Shown here: positions 17,004-27,191 of the stretch, piece after piece
Layout of the letters: each line of letters starts with the position of its first letter
Numbering within the stretch: the stretch's first letter is position 1
NCBI RefSeq assembly: GCF_010731695.1
Contig: NZ_AP022586.1
Span: 5,208,001-5,272,000, forward strand
Length of the DNA stretch: 64,000 nucleotides
Source: Mycolicibacterium litorale
GTDB lineage: Bacteria; Actinomycetota; Actinomycetes; Mycobacteriales; Mycobacteriaceae
Direction: 5' to 3'
Made by a program: the position numbers and the translations under genes
The notes under the pieces: generated by a model
Database searches by the model: none
What the model was told of the DNA's origin: nothing
Seen by the model: the letters and a program-made list of their open reading frames with translations, nothing else

Positions 17004-17738
17004 TCACTCGTCGACGTCGATCACCCGTTGGGAGCGCACCGGCGTGGTCGGTGCCCGCCGGCCGAGCCTGCGACCGGGCAGCGGGATGCGGTCGGCGATG
17101 TTGCTCAGCGGATTGACCACCTGACTCAGCGAGATCACGGCCTCGCGCAGTGCTTCCACGGTCGGCGCGAGCGCCTCGAGGCCCGGCGTCAACCGGTTCA
17201 GGGTGTCGGCGACATCGGCCAGCTGTTCGAGCGGTCCGTTGCGTGCGGTCAGCTTGTCGACGAGTCCGCCTTCTGCCAGCAGCCGGTCGGCCAGACCGTC
17301 TTCGGCCAGCAGTCGCTCGATCAGGCCGTCCTCGTCGAGCAACTGGTCGACCAGGCCGCCGGGTTCGATGGCTCGCATCAGCCCGCCGTCGTCCTGCGTC
17401 AACCGGTCCAGCACACCGCCCGGCGCGGTCAACCGGTCCACCACACCGCCCGGTTTGAGCAGGCGGTCGACGGGTCCGTCCGGCGCCAGCGCGCGGCCCA
17501 GCGGCTGGTCCTCGTCCATCAGCCGGGCCAGGCGGTTCGCCCGCTCCACCGCGTCGTTGATGCCGAGCACATTCGCGAACGCGCTCGGGTTGGCCCCGAT
17601 CCGGGCGTCGCCCTCGCCGAGGGTCGCTTTGACCACGCCCACGGCCGACGTGGCGACGCCCAGCCCCGTTTCTGCGAAGGCGATCCCGATGCGCGCCGGC
17701 GCCGTCGCGAGCTGCATCAGGTTCTTGCCGAGGTCCAT
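17004..17738 (-). CDS. decapeptide tandem-repeat protein upstream of phoP (Rv0756c position)
   Basis: A 244-residue protein of unknown function. Residues 1-70 are predicted helical and contain a hydrophobic stretch. Residues 75-184 are eleven in-register repeats of exactly ten residues, with consensus xx-D/G-G-x-V/L-D/E-R/Q/K-L-L/T (for example KPGGVVDRLT, APGGVLDRLT, AEDGLADRLL). Residues 185-225 are helical, and the tail is basic and proline-containing. No signal peptide. A TANNNT box 6 nt before the ATG predicts a leaderless mRNA divergent from phoP. It occupies the position of Rv0756c. The regular Gly and Leu spacing suggests a solenoid or repeated short helices, perhaps membrane-surface binding (inference). 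Confidence 0.8.
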   Translation of the reverse strand: MDLGKNLMQLATAPARIGIAFAETGLGVATSAVGVVKATLGEGDARIGANPSAFANVLGINDAVERANRLARLMDEDQPLGRALAPDGPVDRLLKPGGVVDRLTAPGGVLDRLTQDDGGLMRAIEPGGLVDQLLDEDGLIERLLAEDGLADRLLAEGGLVDKLTARNGPLEQLADVADTLNRLTPGLEALAPTVEALREAVISLSQVVNPLSNIADRIPLPGRRLGRRAPTTPVRSQRVIDVDE

Positions 17739-17744
17739 GGACTC

Positions 17745-17750
17745 AGTCTA
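17745..17750 (-). promoter_or_regulatory. -10 hexamer of the repeat-protein gene
   Basis: TAGACT with six bases to the ATG at 17738; leaderless arrangement, divergent from phoP. Confidence 0.55.
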
Positions 17751-17770
17751 GGGAGAACGCAACCGCGAAC

Positions 17771-17788
17771 TCACAGAGATCTCACAGC
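17771..17788 (+). promoter_or_regulatory. PhoP box (direct repeat) in the phoP promoter
   Basis: TCACAGA, four bases, TCACAGC: two 7-bp direct repeats with an 11-bp period. This matches the known mycobacterial PhoP recognition arrangement TCACAGC-N4-TCACAGC with one mismatch. It lies 27 bp before the GTG of phoP, which indicates autoregulation. Confidence 0.75.
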
Positions 17789-17814
17789 CAACAAGCAGCT
17801 TTACTCCAAGGCCG

Positions 17815-18552
17815 GTGCAGGACATTGAGTTGATGGCCATGGCTGCTCTGCAAGAAACCACCCCCGAGGCCCGGGTCCTCGTCGTCGACGACGAGGCCAA
17901 CATCGTCGAACTCCTGTCGGTCAGCCTGAAGTTCCAGGGCTTCGAGGTGCACACCGCCTCCGACGGGGCCTCCGCGCTCGACAAGGCCCGCGACATCCGG
18001 CCGGACGCGGTGATCCTCGACGTGATGATGCCCGGCATGGACGGGTTCGGCCTGCTGCGCCGGCTGCGGGCCGACGGCATCGACGCCCCGGCGCTGTTCC
18101 TGACTGCGCGCGATTCGCTGCAGGACAAGATCGCCGGGCTCACCCTCGGTGGCGACGACTACGTCACCAAACCGTTCAGCCTCGAAGAGGTCGTCGCACG
18201 GCTGCGGGTCATCCTGCGCCGCACCGGCCGTGGCACCGAGGAGCCCAAGACCTCGCGGCTGAGCTTCGCCGACATCGAACTCGACGAGGACACCCACGAG
18301 GTGTGGAAGGCCGGCGAACCGGTCTCGCTGTCGCCGACGGAGTTCACGCTGCTGCGGTACTTCATCATCAATGCCGGCACCGTGCTGTCGAAGCCGAAGA
18401 TCCTCGACCACGTCTGGCGCTACGACTTCGGCGGGGACGTCAACGTCGTCGAGTCCTACGTCTCGTACCTGCGCCGCAAGATCGACACCGGCGAGAAGCG
18501 CCTGCTGCACACGCTGCGGGGCGTGGGGTACGTCCTGCGCGAACCGCGATGA
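17815..18552 (+). CDS. phoP: two-component response regulator PhoP
   Basis: A 245-residue OmpR-family regulator nearly colinear with M. tuberculosis PhoP. The receiver domain runs from RVLVVDDEANIVELLSVSLK (acidic pair Asp25-Asp26) through the phospho-acceptor Asp69 in DAVILDVMMPGMDG, the LTARD threonine, and the TKPFS lysine. The winged-helix DNA-binding domain ends KIDTGEKRLLHTLRGVGYVL. It controls virulence-lipid, pH and phosphate-related genes in pathogenic relatives. The start is uncertain: GTG 17815 has AAGG upstream, while ATGs at 17833 and 17839 are alternatives. A PhoP box lies just upstream. Confidence 0.95.
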   Translation: MQDIELMAMAALQETTPEARVLVVDDEANIVELLSVSLKFQGFEVHTASDGASALDKARDIRPDAVILDVMMPGMDGFGLLRRLRADGIDAPALFLTARDSLQDKIAGLTLGGDDYVTKPFSLEEVVARLRVILRRTGRGTEEPKTSRLSFADIELDEDTHEVWKAGEPVSLSPTEFTLLRYFIINAGTVLSKPKILDHVWRYDFGGDVNVVESYVSYLRRKIDTGEKRLLHTLRGVGYVLREPR

Positions 18553-18569
18553 GCGCTTGCGCGAAGAGC
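18546..18569 (+). repeat. 24-bp short interspersed repeat, copy 1 (phoP-phoR junction)
   Basis: The element, with core GAGCGCTTGCGCGAAGAGC, begins over the phoP stop codon and recurs at 30244-30267 with one mismatch, again starting at a gene junction. Read in the downstream frame, both copies encode DERxREE. Confidence 0.55.
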
Positions 18570-18583
18570 CGAAAGCACCCGTA

Positions 18584-20008
18584 GTGCGCAGGGGCGTGCC
18601 CCTGCGGCTGGGTCTGGTGGCCGCGACGCTGGTACTCGTGGCCTTCGGGCTGCTCGCCTCCGGTATCGCGGTGACGTCGATCATGCGGCACAGCCTCGAG
18701 AGCCGGGTCGACCAGACGCTGCTCGACGCGTCCCGCAGCTGGGCCCAGGCCCCGCGCCGCCTGCCGGCGACGCCGGTGGAAGGACCCAACCCGGCCCGCC
18801 CGCCGTCGAACTTCTACGTTCGGGGCACCGGCCCGGACGGGCGAATGTGGACGGCGGTGAACGACCGGGAGGCCGAACCGGTGTTGCCCGCCGACAACGA
18901 CGTGGGCCCCAACCCGGTCACCGTCCGGTCGGTCAACCACTCCAACGTGCAGTGGCGCGCGATGACCGTCCGCGGCCCCGGCGGGGAACTGACGACGGTG
19001 GCGATCGACCTGTCCGAAGTGCAGTCGACGGTGCGCGCGCTGGTCTGGTCGCAGGTCGGGATCGGCGCCGCGGTGCTGCTGATCCTCGGTGTCGTCGGAT
19101 ACGCGGTGGTGCAGCGCAGCCTGCGCCCGCTGGCGGAGGTGGAGGAGACCGCCGCGGCGATCGCGGCCGGTCAGCTGGATCGCCGGGTGCCGCAACGGGA
19201 TCCGCGCACCGAGGTGGGCCGGTTGTCGTTGGCGCTCAACGGGATGCTCGCCCAGATCCAACGAGCCGTGGCGTCCTCGGAATCCTCGGCGGACGCGGCG
19301 CGCACATCCGAGGAGCGGATGCGCCGGTTCATCACCGACGCCAGCCACGAATTACGCACACCGCTCACGACGATCCGGGGGTTCGCCGAGCTCTACCGCC
19401 AGGGCGCCGCGCGCGACGTCGAGATGTTGATGAGCCGCATCGAGAGCGAATCCCGGCGGATGGGTCTGCTGGTCGAGGATCTGCTGCTGTTGGCGCGTCT
19501 GGATGCGCAGCGGCCCCTCGAACAGCACCGGGTGGATCTGCTGACCCTGGCCACCGACGCCGTTCACGATGCCCGGTCGATCGCGGCCGAGCGCCGGATC
19601 ACGCTGGAGGTGCTCGACGGGCCGGGGACGCCGGAGGTGCTGGGGGACGAGGCGCGGCTGCGGCAGGTGCTGGGCAACCTGGTCGCCAACGCGTTGCAGC
19701 ACACCCCGAAGAACGCCGGCATCACGGTGCGGGTCGGCACCGACGACGACGCCGCCGTGCTCGAGGTGTGCGACGAGGGTCCGGGGATGACGGAGGAGGA
19801 CGCGCGGCGGGTGTTCGAGCGCTTTTACCGCACCGACTCCTCACGGGCCCGGGAGAGCGGCGGGACCGGGCTGGGGCTGTCGATCGTGGATTCGCTGGTG
19901 CGGGCGCACGGCGGAACGGTCCGCGTCACGACCGCACCCGGCCAGGGCTGCCGCTTCACCGTGAACATGCCGCGCTACAGCGACGTCCCCGTCGACGAAA
20001 CGCTCTGA
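18584..20008 (+). CDS. phoR: two-component sensor histidine kinase PhoR
   Basis: A 474-residue membrane kinase. TM1 is about residues 9-31 and an extracytoplasmic sensor spans about 32-152. TM2 (about 153-176) and a HAMP domain (177-230) follow, then the HisKA H-box DASHELRTP with His255, and an ATPase domain with N-box NLVANALQH, DEGPGM and GGTGLGLSI. It phosphorylates PhoP. The GTG at 18584 matches the usual PhoR start (RRGVPLRLGLVAATL); an in-frame TTG at 18557 lies inside the 24-bp repeat. The gap to phoP is 31 bp, so the genes form one operon. Confidence 0.95.
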   Translation: MRRGVPLRLGLVAATLVLVAFGLLASGIAVTSIMRHSLESRVDQTLLDASRSWAQAPRRLPATPVEGPNPARPPSNFYVRGTGPDGRMWTAVNDREAEPVLPADNDVGPNPVTVRSVNHSNVQWRAMTVRGPGGELTTVAIDLSEVQSTVRALVWSQVGIGAAVLLILGVVGYAVVQRSLRPLAEVEETAAAIAAGQLDRRVPQRDPRTEVGRLSLALNGMLAQIQRAVASSESSADAARTSEERMRRFITDASHELRTPLTTIRGFAELYRQGAARDVEMLMSRIESESRRMGLLVEDLLLLARLDAQRPLEQHRVDLLTLATDAVHDARSIAAERRITLEVLDGPGTPEVLGDEARLRQVLGNLVANALQHTPKNAGITVRVGTDDDAAVLEVCDEGPGMTEEDARRVFERFYRTDSSRARESGGTGLGLSIVDSLVRAHGGTVRVTTAPGQGCRFTVNMPRYSDVPVDETL

Positions 20009-20011
20009 TTC

Positions 20012-20416
20012 TCAGGTCAATTCGGCGAGTGCGGCCTTGATCTTGGCCTGCGCCTCGTCGAGGGACTCCGGCGACGGGTTGTTGTCGACGTTGGCGAACC
20101 CGAAATCGGTGAGGTTGTAGGCGGGGAAGACGTGCACGTGCAGGTGCGGCACTTCGAGCCCGGCGATGATGACGCCGGCACGCTCGGCGCCGAACGCCTT
20201 GACCACCGCCTTGCCGATGAGCTGCGTGACCTCCATGACGCGGCCGAACACCGCGGGCTCGATGTCCTGCCACTGGTCGATCTCGGCGCGCGGCACCACC
20301 AACGTATGGCCCTGGGTCATCGGGGCGATGGTGAGGAACGCGACGATCTCGTCGTCCTCGTAGACGAATCGGCCCGGCAGTTCTCCGTTGATGATCTTCG
20401 TGAAGACGGTCGCCAT
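20012..20416 (-). CDS. HIT family hydrolase
   Basis: A 134-residue histidine-triad protein: [20 protein letters not shown] at the start, and the catalytic triad HLHVHVFP near residue 95. HIT proteins hydrolyse nucleotide phosphoramidates or dinucleoside polyphosphates. The ATG at 20416 is preferred over 20428 because TATGCT (20424-20429) then serves as -10 with a 7-nt spacer, giving a leaderless mRNA. It occupies the position of Rv0759c beside phoR, and its stop lies 3 bp from the phoR stop. Confidence 0.9.
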   Translation of the reverse strand: MATVFTKIINGELPGRFVYEDDEIVAFLTIAPMTQGHTLVVPRAEIDQWQDIEPAVFGRVMEVTQLIGKAVVKAFGAERAGVIIAGLEVPHLHVHVFPAYNLTDFGFANVDNNPSPESLDEAQAKIKAALAELT

Positions 20417-20423
20417 GGTCCTG

Positions 20424-20429
20424 AGCATA
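20424..20429 (-). promoter_or_regulatory. -10 hexamer of the HIT gene
   Basis: TATGCT followed by seven bases and the ATG at 20416. It also contains the alternative ATG, which argues against that start. Confidence 0.5.
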
Positions 20430-20477
20430 GTGAGCGGTCGGCGGTGTCCGACTCTGACCGCCGAACGTGCCAGGCGC

Positions 20478-21302
20478 TCAGCCGCCGATGACCTCGTGCA
20501 ACTCCTCGACCGTCCACGGCGGTGAGTCGTGGTGGTCGCGAAACGCGAGGAAGCCCGGCGTGGGTCTTGGAAACTCGCCGACGAATCCGCCCGCCGCGAT
20601 GAAGATCCGGCCCGTCACATCGCGCGCCCGATCACCGACCAGGTACGCATACGTCGGCGCCACGAACTCCGGCGGGCCGGCATCGAGCGCGCCCTGCAGG
20701 CTCACATCGTCCAGCAGCCCGCGGCGGTTCAGCTGTGTGACGTGCGATTCGTACTCGGGGCCGGTCGACAGCCGAGTCTTCGCGCCCGGGCAGACGACGT
20801 TCGCGCGCACCTGGTGTTCGGCCAGTTCCGCGGCGATCGCCAACGTCAGACCGTTCACCGCGCCCTTACCCGCCGGGTAACCCGTCCCGCCGTAATCACC
20901 GAGGTAGGCAAAGGAACTCGTGTTGACGATCGCGCCGCCGCCCTGGGCCACCATGCGCGGCGCGGCCGCACGGCACGTCTCGAACACCGTGCCCAGGTGG
21001 GCGTCGAGCAGATCGCGGAACTGCGTGGACGTCACGGTCAGGATCGACGACCCGTGCGGTTCGGCGGTACCGGCACAGTTGACCAGGATGTCGATCCGCC
21101 CGAATTCCTCGACGCACCTTTCGACCAGTGCGTCGGCGACCGCGGGATCGGCCGGCGAGCCGGCGTGGCCGACACCCGAGACACGTTCCGCGGCGTCATT
21201 CACCGCGTCGGCGTCGCGTCCGCTGACCACCACCCCGGCGCCCTGTGCCGAGAGCAGTTCGGCGACCGCGAGGCCGATGCCCCGCGAGCCGCCGACCACC
21301 AC
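20478..21302 (-). CDS. SDR family oxidoreductase with an abrupt N-terminus
   Basis: A 274-residue short-chain dehydrogenase. [17 protein letters not shown] supplies the nucleotide-binding motif, and [16 protein letters not shown] and YPAGKGA the NNAG, Ser and YxxxK equivalents. The first usable start (GTG 21302) falls at the first beta-strand, so the usual 6-10 leading residues are missing. The frame continues upstream through an ATT overlapping the KSI-like stop codon, back to a TGA, without any ATG, GTG or TTG. It is co-directional with the KSI-like gene and probably co-transcribed. Confidence 0.83.
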   Translation of the reverse strand: MVVGGSRGIGLAVAELLSAQGAGVVVSGRDADAVNDAAERVSGVGHAGSPADPAVADALVERCVEEFGRIDILVNCAGTAEPHGSSILTVTSTQFRDLLDAHLGTVFETCRAAAPRMVAQGGGAIVNTSSFAYLGDYGGTGYPAGKGAVNGLTLAIAAELAEHQVRANVVCPGAKTRLSTGPEYESHVTQLNRRGLLDDVSLQGALDAGPPEFVAPTYAYLVGDRARDVTGRIFIAAGGFVGEFPRPTPGFLAFRDHHDSPPWTVEELHEVIGG

Positions 21303-21333
21303 CGCGCCGCGACCGGCGAGCGGCTGCCCGTCG

Positions 21334-21774
21334 CTAATTGCCCTTGGCCTCTTCGAATGTCATCGAGTCCATGTTCCAGTACCCGCGAAGGTTCGTGATC
21401 AGGCCCGCGTCGTTCACCCGGTAGGTGAACACCCCGCGGACCGTGGCGACGAAGCCGTTCGGGAACTCGGTGCGCAACACCAGGATGTAGGCGATCTCGG
21501 TCGGCGAGCTCGACGGGAACGTCGCTTCGCAGGTGACCGTGAGCGTGTTGGGCCCGATGTTGGCGTCGTAGAACGCCGCGACGGCGTCCTTGCCGCGCAC
21601 CCCGTTACCGTCCGGGTTGGTGACCGCCTCGCCGATCGGGTCCTCGATGAGGACGTCGTCGGCCATCAACGCCAGCCAGCCCTCCCTGTCGCCGGACTGC
21701 ACGCATCGCCACGACGACCGCGACGCCGCGACCACCGGGGACTGCTCGACCGTTTCGGTGCTGGTATCGGTCAT
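21334..21774 (-). CDS. SnoaL/ketosteroid-isomerase-like (NTF2-fold) protein, Rv0760c type
   Basis: A 146-residue NTF2-fold protein with the KSI-like DVLIEDPIGEAVTNPDG segment near residue 40 and AFYDANIGPNTL. It is the counterpart of Rv0760c, whose structure I recall as a ketosteroid-isomerase-like fold able to bind steroid analogues. Isomerase activity cannot be claimed from sequence. It lies 3 bp after adhB on the same strand. The neighbourhood (cyp51, adhB, SDRs) fits a steroid or lipid ligand. Confidence 0.85.
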   Translation of the reverse strand: MTDTSTETVEQSPVVAASRSSWRCVQSGDREGWLALMADDVLIEDPIGEAVTNPDGNGVRGKDAVAAFYDANIGPNTLTVTCEATFPSSSPTEIAYILVLRTEFPNGFVATVRGVFTYRVNDAGLITNLRGYWNMDSMTFEEAKGN

Positions 21775-21777
21775 GGT

Positions 21778-22905
21778 CTACCGGTCGTCGTCCGTGTAGC
21801 GGATGACGCCGCGGATGTTCTTGCCCTCCAACATGTCCGAGTAGCCCTCGTTGATCTGCTCCAGCTTGTACTGCCGGGTGATCATGTCGTCGAGGTTGAG
21901 CTTGCCCGCCTTGTACATCGACAGCAGCTGTGGGATATCGAAGTGGGGGTTGCCGCCGCCGAAGATGGTGCCCTGCAGGTTCTTCTGCAGCAGCGTCAGC
22001 ATCGCGAGGTTCAGCGTCACCTGGGTGTCCATCATGCTGCCGATCGCGGTCAGCACGCAGGTGCCGCCCTTGGCGGTGAGATTGACGTAGTTGTCGACGT
22101 CCTGGCCGTGCAGTTCACCGACGGTGACGATGACCTTCTTGGCCATCAGGCCCTGGGTGACCTCGGCGATGCCCGCGAAGGCGGACTCCAGGTCGGGGTA
22201 GGCGTGGGTGCCGCCGAACTTGAGCGCCGCATCGCGCTTCCACTCGACCGGCTCGATGACGAAGATGTTGCGGGCGCCGGCGTTGACCGCTCCCTGCAGC
22301 GCCGACATTCCGACGCCGCCGACACCGACGACCGCGACGTCGTCGCCGGGCCGGATGTCACCGGCGCGGACGGCGGAGCCGTAGCCCGTGGTGACGCCGC
22401 AGCCGACCAGGCAGGCGACCTCGAACGGGACCGACGGATCGATCTTCACGACCGAGCTCTTGTGGACGACCATGTACGGGCTGAACGTGCCCAGCAGGGT
22501 CATCGGGAAGACGGGCTGTCCCTTGGCGTGGATGCGGTGGGTGCCGTCGGACACCGCGGTGCCGCCCAGCAGGCCGGCGCCCAGATCACAGAGGTTGCGC
22601 AGTCCGGCCTGACAGGACGGGCAGCGCCCGCAGGACGGGATGAACGACAGCACGACGTGGTCGCCGGGAGCGAGGTCCTCGACGCCCGGCCCGACCTCGG
22701 TGACGATGCCGGCACCCTCGTGCCCGCCGAGCACCGGGAACCCGGCCATCGGGATACCGCCGGTCACCAGGTGGTGGTCGGAGTGACACATCCCCGACGC
22801 TTCCATCTGGATCTTGACCTCGTCCTGGACGGGGTCGCCGATCTCGATCTCCTCGATCGACCACGGTTTGTTGAACTCCCAGATGAGAGCGCCTTTGGTC
22901 TTCAT
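21778..22905 (-). CDS. adhB: zinc-dependent alcohol dehydrogenase AdhB
   Basis: A 375-residue MDR-family dehydrogenase. Catalytic-zinc ligands are in GMCHSDHHL and GGHEGAG; the structural-zinc cysteines are CGRCPSCQAGLRNLC. VVGVGGVGMSALQGA is the Rossmann motif near residue 192. By memory it is nearly identical throughout to M. tuberculosis adhB (Rv0761c), an NDMA-dependent-type alcohol dehydrogenase with tightly bound NAD. A TAGGCT box upstream (22942-22947) and a 101-bp gap to the preceding gene suggest its own promoter. The KSI-like and SDR genes follow it. Confidence 0.95.
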   Translation of the reverse strand: MKTKGALIWEFNKPWSIEEIEIGDPVQDEVKIQMEASGMCHSDHHLVTGGIPMAGFPVLGGHEGAGIVTEVGPGVEDLAPGDHVVLSFIPSCGRCPSCQAGLRNLCDLGAGLLGGTAVSDGTHRIHAKGQPVFPMTLLGTFSPYMVVHKSSVVKIDPSVPFEVACLVGCGVTTGYGSAVRAGDIRPGDDVAVVGVGGVGMSALQGAVNAGARNIFVIEPVEWKRDAALKFGGTHAYPDLESAFAGIAEVTQGLMAKKVIVTVGELHGQDVDNYVNLTAKGGTCVLTAIGSMMDTQVTLNLAMLTLLQKNLQGTIFGGGNPHFDIPQLLSMYKAGKLNLDDMITRQYKLEQINEGYSDMLEGKNIRGVIRYTDDDR

Positions 22906-22941
22906 CTCGCCTGCTTTCCTTCGGGGAACGTGTCGGCCACC

Positions 22942-22947
22942 AGCCTA
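22942..22947 (-). promoter_or_regulatory. putative -10 hexamer of adhB
   Basis: TAGGCT on the minus strand, 37 nt before the adhB ATG, with GGAAAG and GGCGAG available as ribosome sites. It lies in the only sizeable gap of this minus-strand gene run. Confidence 0.4.
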
Positions 22948-23006
22948 GTGACGCAAGTCTCAGTGGTTCTCTCGACGCGTGTCAAACTACACACCCGCGG
23001 CCAAGG

Positions 23007-23546
23007 TCACCAGATCGGTACGGGGGCCTGTCCGAGCGGGTAGTAACCGGGCAGCTTCTCGCCGGCCACACTGCGCTCGATCCGCTTCTGCATACCGGCG
23101 CTCAGATCGCCGCTCTCGATCAGCTTCATGTACATCTTCGACACGTGCCCGAAGTCGAAGAAGTCACGCTGCCATTCGATCTTGAGGTCGGCGTCGAGAC
23201 GGAACCAGCTGCCGCCGATGCCGTAGATCTCGTCACGGGTGCCGTCGGACTTGTTGACGATCTGCTTCCAGAAGCCGACGATCTCGCTCTGCTTCTCGTC
23301 GATCAGCACCTTCTGGTACTCGTAGTTCCAATTCTCGAGGCCTTCCATCTCCAGGCCCAGTGCGATGTCGCGGATCTCGTCCTTACCGACGCACATCACG
23401 TCTTCCTTCGGGCCGATGTTCCAGCCGTAGGTGGCGTCGTCGGTGTAGAAGTCCGCCAACGGTTTCCAGTCGCCCGCCTTCTCGGCGTCGCGGTTGACCT
23501 GCAGCCACCGCTCGACCCAGCTCTCCAGTTCGTCGCGTGTCGCCAT
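23007..23546 (-). CDS. nuclear transport factor 2 family protein (Rv0762c type)
   Basis: A 179-residue NTF2/SnoaL-like protein beginning MATRDELESWVERWLQVNRD. DWKPLADFYTDDATYGWNIGP is the characteristic fold entry, and WFRLDADLKIEWQRDFFDFG lies near residue 125. It follows the ferredoxin gene by 10 bp as the last gene of the TetR-cyp123-SDR-cyp51-ferredoxin unit. It corresponds to Rv0762c. A pocket for a small hydrophobic ligand is expected from the fold; its role is unknown. Confidence 0.82.
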   Translation of the reverse strand: MATRDELESWVERWLQVNRDAEKAGDWKPLADFYTDDATYGWNIGPKEDVMCVGKDEIRDIALGLEMEGLENWNYEYQKVLIDEKQSEIVGFWKQIVNKSDGTRDEIYGIGGSWFRLDADLKIEWQRDFFDFGHVSKMYMKLIESGDLSAGMQKRIERSVAGEKLPGYYPLGQAPVPIW

Positions 23547-23556
23547 TCTCAGAACC

Positions 23557-25117
<1,561 letters not shown>

Positions 25118-25121
<4 letters not shown>

Positions 25122-25972
25122 GCTGTTTCTTCTCCCGTCGCTTCGCTCGCCCCGGAGAGCGCTTCCTCATCGACCTTCAGTTGCTGACGGTCCTTGGTCG
25201 CCGCCAGCGGGGCTTCGGGCTGCAACTCCATGTTGGCGATGAAGCCACCCCGCGGCGTCTCGGCGACGAACGTGATGGCGCGCGCCAGATCAGCGGCCCG
25301 CAGGAAGTAGTCGTGGCGTGCCTGACCCCACTTGGCCCAGTCCTCGAGCGCGGGCCCGATCAGTTCGGCGGGCAGGCTCCAGCCCATCGACGTCTTCGTC
25401 GGTCCGGGATGCACGATCGAGGCGCGTACCCCGGTGCCCTCGAGTTCCATCTGATAGTTCGTGACCATCGCGACGAGCGCGGCCTTGGCGGCGCCGTAGG
25501 CGCCCATGTGCGGGCGTTGACGCAACGCGACGTCGGAGCCGACGAAGATCAGGTCGCCACGTTGGCGTTCGAGCATGCCGGGCAGGACGGCTCCGGCGAC
25601 CCGGTTGGCGCCGATCAGGTGGATCTGGACCTGGGACTCGAACTGCTCGGTGCTGATCTCGGCCAGCTTGCCGAAATACGTGTCGCCCGCCCCGGCGACC
25701 AGCACCTCGATGTCCCCGAGTTCGGAGGTGGTCTGCTCGACGCAGGCCTTCACCGAATCGGGGTCGGTGACGTCGAGGTGCACCGCGATCGCCTCACCGC
25801 CGTCGGCACGGATCTGGTCGACCAGTTCTTGGCACTTCTCTACGCGACGCGCACCGAGTGCGACCGGGAAGCCGTGCGCGGCAAGCTCTACCGCCGTCGC
25901 GGCGCCGATCCCGGAGGAGGCGCCCGCGACGAGCGCGGGTCTGCGGTCGGGCAGGGGTTCGAAGCGTGGCAT
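25118..25972 (-). CDS. SDR family oxidoreductase between cyp123 and cyp51 (Rv0765c type)
   Basis: A 284-residue short-chain dehydrogenase starting MPRFEPLPDRRPALVAGASSGIG. AGASSGIG is the cofactor motif, VAGAGD replaces NNAG, and YGAAKAALVAM carries the catalytic Tyr and Lys. It lies 10 bp after cyp123 and overlaps cyp51 by 4 bp. The co-transcription suggests oxidation of a P450-generated hydroxyl (inference). Confidence 0.87.
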
Positions 25973-25982
25973 GGATGGTCCT

Positions 25983-27191
25983 TCAGCGGAGCTGGACTGT
26001 GATCGGGAGATGGGCGAACCCGCGGACATTGCTCGAGTGGACGCGGACGGCGTTGGCCTCGTCCACTTCGTATCCACGGATTCGTCTGAAGAGCTCGGTC
26101 AGCGCCACCCGGGCTTCCATGCGGGCCAGGTGGGCACCGAGGCAGAAATGTGCGCCGCTACCGAAACTCATGAGCTTCGAGCCGATCTCGCGTCCGATCA
26201 CGTAGGCGTCGGGGTCGTCGAAGACGCGTTCGTCGCGGTGGGCCGAGCCGGGCAGGAGCAGCACCACGTCGCCGTCGGGAATCGTGGTGTCGTAGAGGGT
26301 CAGCTCGCCGACCACCGTGCGGGCCAGGATCTGGCTCGAGGTGTCGTAGCGCAGCGTCTCCTCCACCCACAGCGGAACCCGGTCGGTGTCCTCGTAGACC
26401 TGGGTGAGCTGATCGGGGTTCTTGTGGCCCCAGAATGCCGCATTGGCAAGCAGTTTGGTGGTCGTCTCGTTACCGGCGATGACCATCAGGAACATGAAGC
26501 CGAGTACTTCGTCGTCGGTGAGGCGGTCACCGTCGATCTCGGCTTCGAGCAGCGCCGAGGTCAGGTCGTCGGTGAGCTTCTTACGGCGTTCGGCGACCAT
26601 GTCCTGGTAGTAGACGATGAGGTTCAGCGACGCCTCGATGGCTTCCGCGGGCACGTCGGTGATGCCGTCTTCGCGGTGCATCACCCCGTCGGCCAGTGCG
26701 CGGATGCGGTCGCGGTCCGCCTCGGGCACCCCCATCAGCTCGGAGATGACGTCCATCGGCAGCTTGCCGGCGAATTCGGCGACGTAGTCGACGGTTCCGT
26801 CACCGGCCTTCTCGAGCATCGTGTCGAGGTGCTTGAGGGTCAGCTCGGTCACCCGCGGCTCGAGCTCGCGGATGCGCCGCGGCGTGAAGCCCTTCGAGAC
26901 CAGGGTGCGCAGCCGCAGATGCGCCGGATCGTCCATCGCGAGGAACGACATCGTCTTCGACGCGTGCGGGCCACGGGACACGGGGTCGAGCGAGACGCCG
27001 AATTTGTTGGACAGCGTCGTGCTGTTCCGGAATCCCTGCAGCACATCGGCATGACGGGACAGCGCCCAGAAGCCCAGCTGCTCGTTGCGGTACAGCGGCG
27101 CCTCGTCGCGCAACCGCTTGTAGTACGGGTACGGGTCCTCGTGGAAGTCGTAGTCGTAGGGGTCGAGCACCACGTCGCTAGTCAGGGTCAC
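25983..27191 (-). CDS. cyp123: cytochrome P450 CYP123
   Basis: A 402-residue P450 with the I-helix VIAGNETTTKLLANA, the ExxR region EETLRYDT and the heme loop FGSGAHFCLGAHLARME (Cys350). It is in the Rv0766c position of the cyp51 operon and has no assigned substrate. The GTG start lies at the edge of a 25-bp tandem repeat that carries its ribosome site (GGAGACGA, ending five bases before the GTG). It is the first gene after TetR. Confidence 0.9.
   Translation of the reverse strand: MTLTSDVVLDPYDYDFHEDPYPYYKRLRDEAPLYRNEQLGFWALSRHADVLQGFRNSTTLSNKFGVSLDPVSRGPHASKTMSFLAMDDPAHLRLRTLVSKGFTPRRIRELEPRVTELTLKHLDTMLEKAGDGTVDYVAEFAGKLPMDVISELMGVPEADRDRIRALADGVMHREDGITDVPAEAIEASLNLIVYYQDMVAERRKKLTDDLTSALLEAEIDGDRLTDDEVLGFMFLMVIAGNETTTKLLANAAFWGHKNPDQLTQVYEDTDRVPLWVEETLRYDTSSQILARTVVGELTLYDTTIPDGDVVLLLPGSAHRDERVFDDPDAYVIGREIGSKLMSFGSGAHFCLGAHLARMEARVALTELFRRIRGYEVDEANAVRVHSSNVRGFAHLPITVQLR

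Noticed and set aside
22906..23006. KstR-like site (GGAACGTGTCGG) before adhB
   Set aside because: It fails the second half-site (GTC instead of GTT) and the outer T/A positions, so it is not a convincing match.
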